Below, one piece after another: positions 23,901 to 33,200 of a stretch of 64,000 nt of DNA (positions are counted from its first letter, which is position 1; each line of letters begins with the position of its first letter). The notes under the pieces were generated by a model. That model worked only from the letters and a program-made list of their open reading frames with translations, was not told the origin of the DNA and ran no database searches. Source of the stretch: Brachypterus glaber (Eukaryota > Arthropoda > Insecta > Coleoptera > Kateretidae); NCBI GenBank assembly GCA_958510825.1, contig OY294045.1:11211916-11275915 (forward strand), read 5' to 3'. A program made the translations under genes and the position numbers.

Positions 23901-23983
23901 TACTTACCAGATACGTTGAAGTTACTAGCTATATTACTATCCGAAGTAAGCAAGGGAGTCTTTTCATCGTTTCCATCCCCCAT
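11934..23983 (-). CDS. PIP4P1: Type 1/2 phosphatidylinositol-4,5-bisphosphate 4-phosphatase (TMEM55 family)
   Basis: Removes the 4-phosphate from PI(4,5)P2 on late endosome/lysosome membranes (family knowledge). Coding exons on the minus strand, in order: 23983-23908, 23811-23735, 21657-21469, 19211-19002, 12215-11934. They total 834 nt, 277 residues, which fits the family. Exon 1 encodes an acidic N-terminus with KTPLLTSDS, like the ERSPLL motif of vertebrate members. Exon 3 carries [27 protein letters not shown] and [11 protein letters not shown]. Exon 4 carries [11 protein letters not shown] and the CX5R phosphatase motif CKSSSQR (Cys136, Arg142), then [12 protein letters not shown]. Exon 5 has [13 protein letters not shown] and two transmembrane segments near the C-terminus. 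Exon 1 faces AHI1 across 243 bp. Intron 4 (19001-12216) holds a Ty3 retrotransposon inside another element. AATAAA-type signals lie about 390 bp past the stop (TTTATT at 11544 on +). PIP4P1 versus PIP4P2 cannot be told apart; insects usually have one. Confidence 0.95.
13047..13271 (-). repeat. 3' LTR of the Ty3-type element
   Basis: 225 bp, TG...CA ends, matching 17468-17692 base for base in my reading. Lies at the low-coordinate end because the element is on the minus strand. Confidence 0.95.
13272..13282 (-). other. Polypurine tract of the Ty3-type element
   Basis: On the minus strand AAGGGGGGAAA abuts the 3' LTR directly, the expected place and composition for the plus-strand primer. Confidence 0.9.
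13469..16816 (-). CDS. pol: Pol polyprotein of the Ty3-type retrotransposon (-1 frame)
   Basis: An open frame of 1115 codons in the -1 frame relative to gag. In order: two CCHC zinc knuckles ([14 protein letters not shown] and [14 protein letters not shown], about 27-60), aspartic protease ([12 protein letters not shown], near 125), reverse transcriptase ([14 protein letters not shown], then [10 protein letters not shown] with FIDD in place of YxDD), RNase H ([14 protein letters not shown]), integrase zinc finger (HLGVSK through CIAC) and the DDE core ([23 protein letters not shown]). No chromodomain was recognised at the C-terminus. The first codon at 16816 is GTG, not a true start; translation most likely enters from gag by frameshift. 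All catalytic landmarks are present and the frame is unbroken. Confidence 0.95.
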   Translation of the reverse strand: MFQLRRSQPTSNSRRGRRDSRGGRERCIVCGRNNHQASSCQYRDCLCHICKQKGHLAPVCPNKNNSNPNNLSNNNNNKFNPNNNHNKSYNYIDSENYIFNVTDGNVNKPFLLQVVIDNKKFDFHADTGACISAISYDFYEKNFIDKQLSKTNKELIVYTGEKFCPLGSIKLNLSYNNLHHELEIFVIKNGGPPILGRDFFNIFKIGLSQLNYCQDNQEIVNLKNEFKELLEPKLGTFNKHTAKIILKNKTVAPKFFKARSIPLAIKQKVEDELNRLLEMEVIAKVDYSEWSTPIVPVLKQNGQVRICGDFKVTINPHIEVPQHPLPRTEELFANVSGGEEFSKIDLSNAYQQILLDEESKLLVVISTHMGLFYYNRLPYGIASGPAIFQKIMEALLSGLEGVVVFIDDILITGKNRTEHMARLRNVLQILQDAGFKISLEKCSFFQKSVKYLGYVVSKSGISPCSDKIVAIQKAPIPQNITQLKSFLGLVNYYGKFIKNLADILYPLYNLLKKSVKWEWGENCNNSFNIIKNKLTSDDILVHYQADLPLKLIVDASEYALGALICHLIENVERPIAFASRTLSPSETKYSQIEKEGLAIIFGLSKFNDYLYLRSFVLVTDHKPLLTIFNPAKGIPQFSANRLRRWAVILSNYNYTIEYVKSEQNKADFLSRLPLDAPGITENTPEIDLNYENYFCSISEFQIKLADIRGISQKDIFIQKIINCVKTGFWPSHFFKIDNFKPFLNKRLELSIEADCLIWNNRVVIPDKLRKPILEQLHATHLGVSKMKGFSRSYFWWPSLDKDIELTVKACIACNLNSQAPQKNKLSPWPWPEKAWDRIHIDFCGPYLQKMFLILVDAHSKWLEAFIMNSTTTQATITVLRYTFARFGLPKILICDNAPTYTSQEFKTFLEKNNIKLIFSPPYHPQSNGEAEMGVKIVKNGLKKAFSADNNHLDIHHVLCNFLFDYRNSKHSTTGVSPAELMFRHRINDRFSLLSPFSQMNVKENVIKNQNKQISNFKGRGRTSFNIGETVLARYFKNNNYFWAKGVIENKLSNNIYNVKVSEFNSVWKRHANQIKKLISQEPLPTVPISQDVEENSTVVNRPQRNRKQPERLAYD
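16732..17376 (-). CDS. gag: Gag of the Ty3-type retrotransposon
   Basis: 214 residues. The body is a retrotransposon capsid domain (about 20-170), with [44 protein letters not shown] and [13 protein letters not shown]. It ends in its own frame shortly after the pol frame opens, and does not itself contain the zinc knuckles; those are encoded at the start of the pol frame. The product that packages RNA may therefore be only the frameshifted Gag-Pol, or knuckles are supplied in trans. Starts at an ATG about 90 bp inside the 5' LTR. Confidence 0.92.
   Translation of the reverse strand: MATEKTEKMMVGHLREFDVNQNDWSIFKPRLTNYFDANGITDEGRKRAIFLNLLTEDSYRLIFNLCMPKNPEEKKFVDLLKLFSEYFGSKKAVFAERYKFYNSFKTTSESINEWAARVRSLAAACEFKEELDICLRDRFIMGLEKGKIMDRLFEEKSDISFEEAMRIAVSREASMSNFKLAPNPSRRCSNCAGASQLRILDGEGEIREVEERDA
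16843..16849 (-). promoter_or_regulatory. Probable -1 ribosomal frameshift heptamer between gag and pol
   Basis: In the gag frame the minus strand reads A AAT TTC (codons for S-N-F), a full X XXY YYZ slippery heptamer. After a -1 slip the next codons run without a stop into the pol frame's zinc knuckles. Position and frame are seen; function is inferred. Confidence 0.75.
17450..17466 (-). other. Primer-binding site of the Ty3-type element
   Basis: One base inside the 5' LTR, the minus strand reads TGGCGACGATTCGATGG. TGG complements the CCA end of a tRNA, and TGGCGACGA resembles the 3' end complement of a serine tRNA (recalled, not searched). Confidence 0.7.
17468..17692 (-). repeat. 5' LTR of the Ty3-type element
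   Basis: 225 bp, second copy of the LTR; contains the element's promoter by family rule. Followed by the TSD ATTAA at 17693-17697. Confidence 0.95.
17985..18112. repeat. Half copy of the GCGTTATT MITE family
   Basis: Right half only (AGGGGGGTAGCCAAAATATAA through AATTTGCGTCACGT); left arm missing. Confidence 0.7.
18118..18290. repeat. Hairpin element
   Basis: Near-perfect inverted repeat, ends TACAAAGGGGCTTATCT and inverse, meeting at TTAATAATATTATTATTAA in the centre. Confidence 0.8.
18713..18958. mobile_element. piggyBac-like MITE
   Basis: 246 bp bordered by TTAA on both sides (18709-18712, 18959-18962), ends CACGTTCGCTGCC and inverse (GGCGGGAACGTG, one or two mismatches). Confidence 0.75.
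19375..20609. mobile_element. Large foldback element with CAGGGTG ends
   Basis: About 1.2 kb, ends CAGGGTGCTCCGTGA and inverse. Arms run nearly the whole length and close on a perfect hairpin at about 19944-20024 (CTAGATCTAGGTCTTAAG and inverse). Shares GGGAGCTAC motifs with 30429-31042. PIP4P intron 3. Confidence 0.75.
20957..21452. repeat. Fragment of a GGGTGTCCC repeat family
   Basis: Contains GGGTGTCCCAACTC, then ACAAGGTAAATGATGTGTAT and CCACTTCCGGCGAAATC. The same blocks recur at about 41700-41900 (inverted) and around the hAT element at 42060-42150/43042-43240. Confidence 0.6.
21658..22048. other. GC-richer part of PIP4P intron 2
   Basis: 21722-22010 is clearly richer in GC and CpG than its surroundings and shows no matching repeat in this window. 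No frame or motif recognised. Confidence 0.4.
22053..22294. mobile_element. piggyBac-like MITE
   Basis: 242 bp bordered by TTAA (22049-22052, 22295-22298), ends CCTCTTCAGGG and CCCTGAAGAGG. PIP4P intron 2. Confidence 0.8.
22640..23600. mobile_element. Nested foldback element with CACTGAAAAAAATG ends
   Basis: Outer arms TGCCCCTAAAAAAATAT and inverse; inside them, at about 22687 and 23548, a CACTGAAAAAAATGAA repeat pair encloses a region with several inverted TTTGTAAATATCTGGTATAC copies. PIP4P intron 2. Confidence 0.65.
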
Positions 23984-24226
23984 TTCGTTTTTTAATAAAG
24001 GTTTTAACTATCTACAAGACAAAAATAATCTGACAGAAATCCGGTTGCAAGAAAACTGGCTGACATTTATGCACAAAAGTGACAATCAATTTCTAGGGAC
24101 TTTCTAGTTTGATTCAGTACTGCCAACATGCGACGTTGCCATAGAAACGCGGTAATACAAATTCAAAAATATCCAAACAAAATCGCACCTTTTTTTCCGT
24201 AAACAAGTTTGATAAACATTGTGAAA
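23984..24226. promoter_or_regulatory. Shared divergent promoter of PIP4P and AHI1
   Basis: Only 243 bp separate the two start codons, so both 5' UTRs and core promoters must lie here. No TATA box is evident. The X-box at 24135-24148 is the clearest element. No transposon copy is recognised inside it, in contrast with the surrounding introns. Confidence 0.75.
24135..24148 (+). promoter_or_regulatory. X-box (RFX binding site) in the AHI1/PIP4P promoter
   Basis: GTTGCCATAGAAAC fits the RFX/DAF-19 X-box pattern (GTNNCC AT RGNAAC) at every constrained position. It lies 78 bp upstream of the AHI1 ATG. RFX factors drive ciliary genes in worms, flies and vertebrates, and AHI1 is a ciliary gene, so the site very likely controls AHI1. 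Its role for the divergent PIP4P gene is unknown. Confidence 0.85.
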
Positions 24227-27200
24227 ATGAATTCTCAATCGGAATCGTTTCCGCTACAGAATCTGAGCGTGCCGAATAGTGTAAGGAGTGAAACAAAACA
24301 AAAATTTGACGCTTTATTAAAATCCGCGCTTCAAAAAACTAAAATAAACAAAAAAGATAAAACCATATCAAAAGAAAACTTATTATCTGACCATGATTCC
24401 ACAACGGCGAGTAGTAATAATCTATTAGATAAGGACGATTTCGAAATAGTTCGTCAACCTGAAGATAACTTTATTTTACAAAAATTTTTAAATGATTCAA
24501 AATCAAGTAGTCCGAAAAAAATTTTTGACGATTTTGTTAAGCCTCCGGTTCCAAAACCTAGAAAAAATGTGAAAAACGTGGAATCAAGAAAAGGTTCCAT
24601 CACGAGCCAGGGAACTTTTAGTGTGACGTCGCCGAAAATAGTCAAAAATAAAGTGGGGCACATTGATTCGCCAAACGCCGAAACTTACAACGTGGAGAAA
24701 GAAAATAAAATTGAAGAAATTGGTAATAAAAAATTACTGCTGCCAAAAAAACAATACTTTATACAAAAAATACTGCCCACAAAAGATTACTTCCCATAAA
24801 AAAAAATGAAAAAAAAAATGTTTTTAAAAACAAAAAATTGTTTTAAATAGAAAGTAGTTTTTACCCCCTTTGGGAACGTTCAAGTATTACGTAACGCAAA
24901 AGGTACCAAAATTCATACACTTCATACCTCGGTTCTCGCGTTATTCAAGGCGGTAGAGATATTTTGGCTACCCCCCTCCAAATATACCCCCTATTAGGGG
25001 GGGTAGCCAAAATATGAAATCTCTATGATTTATAATAACGCGAGAACCGGGGTATGAAGTGTATGAATTTTGGTACAATTTGCGTTACGTAATACTTACA
25101 TTTTTGTTTAACCTCGTACTATTCTACTTAATTAAGCATCCCCTAAGTCCAGGACTTGTGTGGGCTAGTAGTAGAGGGAACCACCGGCTTTAATTGACTT
25201 TCGAACCAATTTATACCCAAACAGCACAAAGATGACTTAAAGAGATCTTAAAGATGTCGTAGCTCGTCATTCAAGGCGTCTTAAGAACGTCGGTTTACGC
25301 CGTATATGCATATTAAAGACGTCTTAACGACGTCGTATGTTACAAAAGGTAACGTCTTTAAGACATCTTTTTTAAGACGCCTTGCACAGGCGACTTTACA
25401 ACATAATATCCCCTCCCATTTACGGTGCTAGGTAAGGTCGTGTTGATATAAAAAGCGTAATAAGAATTATGAGAGGTAATTTGTCAAAAAAAGATCTTAA
25501 AAAAATGTGATTTTTTTAATTTTTCTTTTTTGAAATTTTCCTTTTTTAATTTTTTTTAATTTTTTCGTTTTTCGTAAAAAGAAAATAATTTTTTTTTTCA
25601 ATACTTGATTGTGGTTAGTTTATTTTTAGCGATGAGTATCGAAGTTAAGAAATCTTGTACTTAAAAGACATCATAATCAGATATCTTTTAAACATCCCTA
25701 AAAAGAAGTCCACAAGATATCCTTTTTATGTCTTTAGGCGCCCAGACATAATAAAGATCTAAAAAAGATGTCTTTAAGATATAATGTGCTGTCTGGGTAG
25801 GGAGAGTCCGCTTCACTTACACCTTCGCCAAATTTCAATTATTAATTAACTGAAAAAAGCAAATCGGCGCCGGTGAGAATCGAACCAATTCTCCCTTGAA
25901 CGTTCCCTTTCAAGTAAAGACACTAAATATGTAAACTCTAGTTCAGTTTCTTGTGCCATAGATCTAGTGCCCTTACTTTCACCCCCTTAAGGTAAATACC
26001 CCTAAGGAGACTTTTGTTTCTACACGGAAAGCATAGGGAATGTATATTTTCCGCACTTGACTCCTTGACTGCGTGAGGAAAAGTGACAAATAGTAATAAT
26101 TGTTACTAAGTATACATATTTTACCCCATCCCGATTTTTCACAAAATCTGTTTTAGCCGAGATACGCAAACTAGTGGCGCACCCAGGATTTTTCTTGGGG
26201 GGCTGAGCCCGGGACGACCACAGGATTTTCCTAAGCAAGTTTAGCGCCGCAGTCAATTTTAATTAGAATTTTTAAGTCGAAATTTGAAAAACAATTTATT
26301 AAGAGGGTAGAATTGGGAAAATGTTATTATCAAATTCAGTTTCGCGTCCCCAAGAACCCCTATATACATACCAATTTTGACGAAAATATTGATAAAATTT
26401 ACCTCCTTGCCCCCGTGGGCGTGGAGTAAGAATTTTTTATTATCATATTCGATTTCAGCAACCTCAAAAACCCCTATATAGCAATTTTCAAATTTTTGTG
26501 AAAAAATATTGTATTTACCCCATTTGCCCCCCTTAGGGGCTGTCCATATATTAAGTAACGCAAATTGACCAAAATTCATACACTTCACATCCCGGTTCTC
26601 GCGTTATTAAAGGCTGTAGGGAGTTTATATTTTGGCTAACACCCCCCTATTTGAGGGGGGTAGCCAAAACATGAAATCTCTACAGCCTTTAATAACGCGA
26701 GAAACGGGGTATGAAATGTATGAATTTTGGCCAATTAGCGTTACCTAATATATGGATAGCCCCTTACCCCACCCCAATATTTACCAAAAACAATCCCGAG
26801 CGAGAACTTTTGTTAACATACCTGTATGCCAAATTAAGTCTATAGCTTAAAGCGTTCTTAAGTTATCGTGGATACAAGATTTCCCGGACAGAACGATCGA
26901 CCGACCGATAATTTTTTTTTGCTTGAAACTGATTTATATCGACATAAAACGTTTCAAAGCGCAAAAATACGCAAAAAAAATTGAAATTTTTTATGCGAAT
27001 ACAAGGCTTTCCGAAATTTTGAAAATTTTCAAAATGGGAAAGCAAAATCATTAAAAAAAATAATTTGAGGGCTTGCCGCCCCCCGACAACCCCCCTGGGT
27101 GCGCCACTGACGCAACCTATATTTTAAATATGAAGTCCCTAGCTCAAAGCGTTTCAGATACATAATATGTAACATGACAATAATTTTTCTCGCATAAAAA

Positions 27201-30200
27201 ATTAAAAATAAATAATTCTTGCATAATAAATTAAAAATAAATATATTTTTAGGCGATTTAATTCTCCACAACAGTCCTTCGCCAACAAAAATATCAGTAA
27301 TTTCAAATAACAGCGCTTTGGAGAAAGCCGAAACTGAAAATATCATTGACAGTGCCTCCCCAGAATCCGACATTGAAATTCTGGTCGAATCAAAACCGAG
27401 CCATAGCAAAAATAAATCTATTTCCACCTCAGAAATATCCGACAATGAAAGTGAATCAGAAAAGGGCCAAAAGAAGGACCAAAAAAAGCTGAAAGCTAAA
27501 GATGTAATAAACTTAATAGAGGAAAAAATTAAAACTTCTTATTCAGATGAAGAGAAGAGCGAAGAAAGTGTATCAGATAAAGTGAAATCCGATTTGGTCA
27601 CTGTAAAGCCCGTTCCCTTAAAAAGGAAGAAGAAGAAAACATCATCGGAAGATAGTCAGAGTATCAGTACCCAAGAGGATGAAATTAAAACCTTACACGA
27701 AAAAAAGAAGAAATCAAAAAGTAAGTGTACTTCTGGGCAGGGGCGCCCGCAGGATTTTTGAGAGGGGGGCAGCCTCTTCGGCTTTACAACTTTATCAACA
27801 CAAAGTTTTTGTTAAATTCTCAAAAAATGCCAGTCTTTTTTTATAGGGGGTTAATAAGAAACAGATTGAGTGGCATCACCAACACAACATTTAACGCCGA
27901 AATTTTTTAGAAATCCCAAAGTATTGAATTTTTCAGAATTTTATATGTATGCAATTATTTTAGCCAGAGGAAACCCCTAAAAAAATAACACATTATCTTT
28001 AGCGCCGCAGGCAAAGAGTCTTAGAAATATTCAGGTGCCGCATTTCTAAGGTACAGGTATGCAAATTATTGAATATAATAAATTAATTAAAATTTTTGGA
28101 TCACCTTTTTGTTAACCGTTTAGCGCCGCAGGTGAAAATTTTTAGAATTTTTAATGACGCGCATTTTCTAAACACCTTATACACCTAAGCTTAAAATAAA
28201 AAAAAAACATGTTTTAAAAAACCTTTAAATTATGTTATTATTCCGCAGGCGAATAGTCCAAACAAATCATGTTCCAATTTCCATTTTCCACCTCAGGATT
28301 TTCAAAGTAAATTACAATTATTTATAAGATATTTTAAGGCCTATCCAGAAGCTTGCATAAGAACATAAAACATAAGAATGCGGTGCCGTGATTGGCTTAC
28401 AAGATACATGACGGCACATCAAGCCAATCACGGCATAGCATTGTTATGTATTACGTTCTTATGCAAGCCTGAGAATAGGCACTTAAATAGTTTCTTATGG
28501 ATTTGCGTTCCCTAACCATTTCCAGCGCCGCAGGCAATTTTTTTATAAATCTGAAGGACCAAACACTTTAAAATTGTTAAAAACAAAACAAAATAATATA
28601 TATCTGAAAAGCCAAGGGGGGCGGATCCATATAGTATTTTTGTCGCACTTTCTGGAACCACCACACATGACATTTCCTACATTATTGTAATAATTTCAAG
28701 AAAATTTCCTACATTTGCCACACGAAAATATTCAGATAACACTAGGCCACAAATCGCAACTTTTTTTTTTTGCCCCGATCGGAAAGTAAATTTTTCTTAC
28801 TAATTCGAGGGCGTAGAATCCGAATCTGAAAATTCCAGCACCTAAAATTTTTGAGATATAAGTTCAGGTAATGACGTTTTTTTTCAAAATCTTTAAAAAA
28901 AAGAGTAGAATTTTGAAAATTTTAGCGTATATTAAAAAAAATACGAGAAATTCAAAAATCTATATGTCAAGAACCTACTGTCAGAGTAAGTACGCGAAAA
29001 AAAATAAAAACGTTAAAATAAAAGTGCAGAGTTTACTTAATTGCTCATTTGTGGCAAAACTATCAATTTTTTTTAAAAACTTTATAGAACTTAATTTATA
29101 GATTATAAAATTCTCTACAAAAATATTTATACAAATATTTTTTTATTTTGCTTAGTTTGTTCCTAAAAAGTAAATAAATTAAAAAGATATAAAATTAAAG
29201 TATACAGTGTAAACTTTTTTCCCGAGCCCAAAAAATCAATTTAAAGGCGCAGAATCCAAATTTGACCTTAAAAAAAATTCAGCACGTCTTATTTTTTAAA
29301 TTTTAGTACATGCAATTATGCCAATTTAAAAATAATTTATAAAACAAAATATTGTGTTTTTTTTTTGTTTTTTTAATGGTTCTATATCATAAAAATGTTA
29401 CTTTATTACATAAGAGCCATAATACGTAACATTTTTTTAGTTCATTTTTGACCCCCTAGTAATGATTTTTGACAATTTTTAGCATGAGTACGTGGCGATA
29501 AGCTTGTCCCCTTATGCACCCTTCTTCTTACCCCTACTTAGTTTTGTCACATTATCCATTTTTTTTAATACTTTTTTTTTCATAATATCCCTATTTATTC
29601 TACCTATGAATTTAAAGTTTCTATGTTTTAAGTTGGGTATTTTTTGACTAATATTGAGTCGCCGAATCCAAATTTGTCCTTGGAATATTTTTGTCTCCCA
29701 TGATTTTAGAACAAAAGAGGGATAAAATAATGATTTTTTAACATTTTTATCTTATTTTTCTCAGAAAACTTAGGTAATAGAAATATTCTGAGGCCAGATT
29801 CGGTTTCAGCGACCCAAAATTAGTTAAAAAACATATGACTCCAACCGGGGCAAGAAACCGTGTTGCCTAGTGTAATTTAGACTGAAAATATGTAGGAAAT
29901 TTCTTGTAGTTCCATATGGCAAATTTCCCACATGTGTTTTATTTAGGGATGTTAAATCGAAAGGTCTTAGTCACAAACCACTGTTGGTTTGTCGTCTTAG
30001 CATATAAAAAGTAACCGAGCCTGTATCCTGTATCCTGGTATGAAGGAGCCGGTGGTTTCATATAGAAACCACGTAAATTACAAAACAATAGGAAATATCC
30101 TTGTAAAATGTGTGGGATTCAATAGATTTCCTAAAAAGACAACGGTATAAAATTTCCTTATAAAAATTATGTGGTGTGCAAAATTTTCTAGAATGGAAAC

Positions 30201-33200
30201 TGTAAGAAATTTCCTTCAAAAATGTGTAAAATGAAAAAGGTAAAAAATTTCCTTAAAAAAAATGTGTGAGATTCAAAAAAGATTTTCTAAAATGAAAATG
30301 GAAGAAAATTTCCTTAAAAAATGTCTAGAATTCAAAAGGAGATTTTCTGAAATGGAACCGGTAGGAAATTTTGTATATGAACCTTGAAGTTCTAAAAAAA
30401 AATCAATTTTGTGGAAAATTTTCTTATACAGGGCGATCAGTAGCTAGCATGCCAAAATTTATGATTCTACATCCAAAAATATAAAAAAAGTCCCCATAAA
30501 GGTTGGTCCGGAATTGAGCCCTAAGGGAGCTACGGCCCTATAAAATTGTAATAAAAATAAGGTTTGTAATTAACTCTCGTACCCTTTAAGCTAGAGCGAC
30601 ATGTATACTAGTATTAATAAGGTCAATAGGTTTATGTTAATTTATTTTTTGAATTAAGTAAAAATACATAAAAAATTCCATATAGTGTAACACTGTAGGA
30701 ACAACCGTTTAAAAAAAATGCAATTAAGAGGAAGTAACATTTTGTGCAACCAATTTGGTGGCACCAAAAATATTACTTTTAAAAGGCTATTACTTGTTTA
30801 ATATTAATTTTAGATGTTTTGGTGAAGAAAACTTTTTTGCTTGGTTTTAAATAAAGAATCACCCTGCAGTATTAAAATTTTATTGCTGCTTTTTTTGTTC
30901 TCCATTCAATATGTCCACCTTCGAAGGTCTGTAGCTCCCTTAGGGCTAATTTCCGGACCAACCTTTATAGAATTTTTTTTTTCATATTTTTAGATGTAGA
31001 ATCAACTCTTAAATTTTGGCATGCCAGTTACTGATCACCCTGTATGTATACACCATGAAGTTGCAAAATTATATTCTACAATTTCCTACAATACCGCGTG
31101 TTCTATGTTCCTCTTCGGTTGAATGTTGATTGCGGTAAACACATTTTTAGCAACAGTTTCCCCTTAAGGGCATGTTTTCGTTAAACTACTTTTTTGCATT
31201 AAATAACATGTTTGAATAACGGTACCCTGGTAGAAAACTAACGTTAGAATAACGTTTTTCTAACGTTAGGAAACTGTATAAAAGTACGTTACAAATTATG
31301 TACAAATGTCCCGCTTTTTAACGTTAGAATCTAACGTTAGTTTCAAACGTTATTCTAACCAAAAGCTAAACTTAGATTTTTAAGTTAGAAATACGTTAGA
31401 AGTAAAAATCTAACGTTATATTTCTAACCAATTTCTAACGTTAGAAAAACGTTTGGTAACTAACGTTAGATGCTAACGTTAGATTAGTGTATTTTAAAAC
31501 GTTTTTGTATAACGTTAGGGACTTAACATAAAAACTTCACTAATCTAATGTTATGTTAAGTTAGATTTATGTACTTTTCTACCAGGGGTAACTGTTTTTG
31601 ATTACATATTATATATCTTTTAGGGAAGAAAAGCTTAATTTCCACTGAAAACGAAAAACCGAATTACGACTATGAAAAAATTGTTAATATCACAATACAC
31701 AAAACAGACAATCTCTTGATTAACTCATTTATCATTCATCCAGTCGTAAAAGTCCACATAGTAGATATAAAAACGGGAAAATATTGGATGAAAAGTGATA
31801 AATCTCGGCCGGTTGTTTTCTACTTCGAAAATGAGGATACAGACTATATTTTGCCAGTTATGACACATAGTTACAACCTACAGGATAAAAGGTTTGCTTA
31901 GACTCTAAGCTTAACGAAGTCCCAGTCACAAAATTTTTACCCAAACTGTTTTTTTAGGTCACTATTTCCGTCATGGGAAGAAACCATCATAATAAACGAG
32001 GATTTTGACCATGTTGCTCAACCAGACGTAATTTTTTTCTTTGAAATTTTGGATTTTGCATCTTTTTCAAGCAATAATTTAAAAACCTTAAAAGGTGTGT
32101 ATTATTGGGGTTAGTAGTAGTAGTAGTAGTAATTTTTTTTTGGGTTGACCAACCCTTAAATAAATTGGGTTGGCTACTTTATTTGTAATTACTTTGGGCC
32201 TTAATTTTACATCGGCACTTAGCGCTACTAAGAGTGCCGATGTATTGAAATCTTCGCCGAAAAGTCAGAATCTTTGACCACGTTTTTTTCACATTTCTCG
32301 ACGTTTTAGACCATTCTGAGTCGAAATCAGTAAAAAAAATTTGCGTCCGTCCGTCTGTCTGTCTGTCTGTCTGGGTGTACTCTCTAACTCCATTTCTACA
32401 TGAGATATCGACTTGCGATTTTTTGCATATTGCTTCTTATCGTATTCCGAAGAGCTGATTAGATTTTGGGGGTAAACGATTGGGGGTAAGGGAGTAAAAA
32501 TAGGGTAAAACTCCTATTTTTAGTGTTTTTTGTTTATAATTAAGGCAATTATTATTGTATTTGGTTAATTTAGCACTTATATAAAAGATAATTTTAAATT
32601 GGTCAAAAAATTTTATAAACAACGTTTTCCTAAAACTCATTGTTTTCGAGATATTGGTGTTTAAAGCAGTAAAAGGTTTTTTTAACATATCTCACATATT
32701 TATAACCCGATTTCAAAAAATTATATTTTAAATAAAAGCTCTTTTTAAGCCATATAAAAAATGTTATATACAGTTTTTTGCTAGAATATAATGTGTTAAA
32801 GATACAGAATTTAAAATCAAACACCTAGTTTGAAATTTGTAAACTAGACGGCTCTAGTGTACAATAGTGCCGATGTTTTGACAGGGTGCTTGCAACGCAA
32901 AGCAAAGCAAAAATAGACGACCAAGAACCAAAAAATAAAGCAAGACCAGATTAGGTTACCCTTTAACGGAAAAAGCTAAGTCTATAAAAGCAGAAATAGA
33001 CGACCAAGAACCAAAAAACAAACCAAGACCAGATTAAGTGGTCCTAGAAATAAATGTGGCAAATAGAATCATACATGACACAAGATTTTTGTCCGATTAT
33101 ACAGCCTGTTCCAGAACTCGCGTACAGAAATTTGAGGGTATATTGAACACCCTCTGGAAAATATGAAAAAAAATTCAAAAAAATCTATCTTCAGCACTAA

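Noticed and set aside
24209..24226. In-frame extension of AHI1 upstream of 24227
   Set aside because: The first codon is TTG; the ATG at 24227 has a good context and gives the family-like N-terminus.
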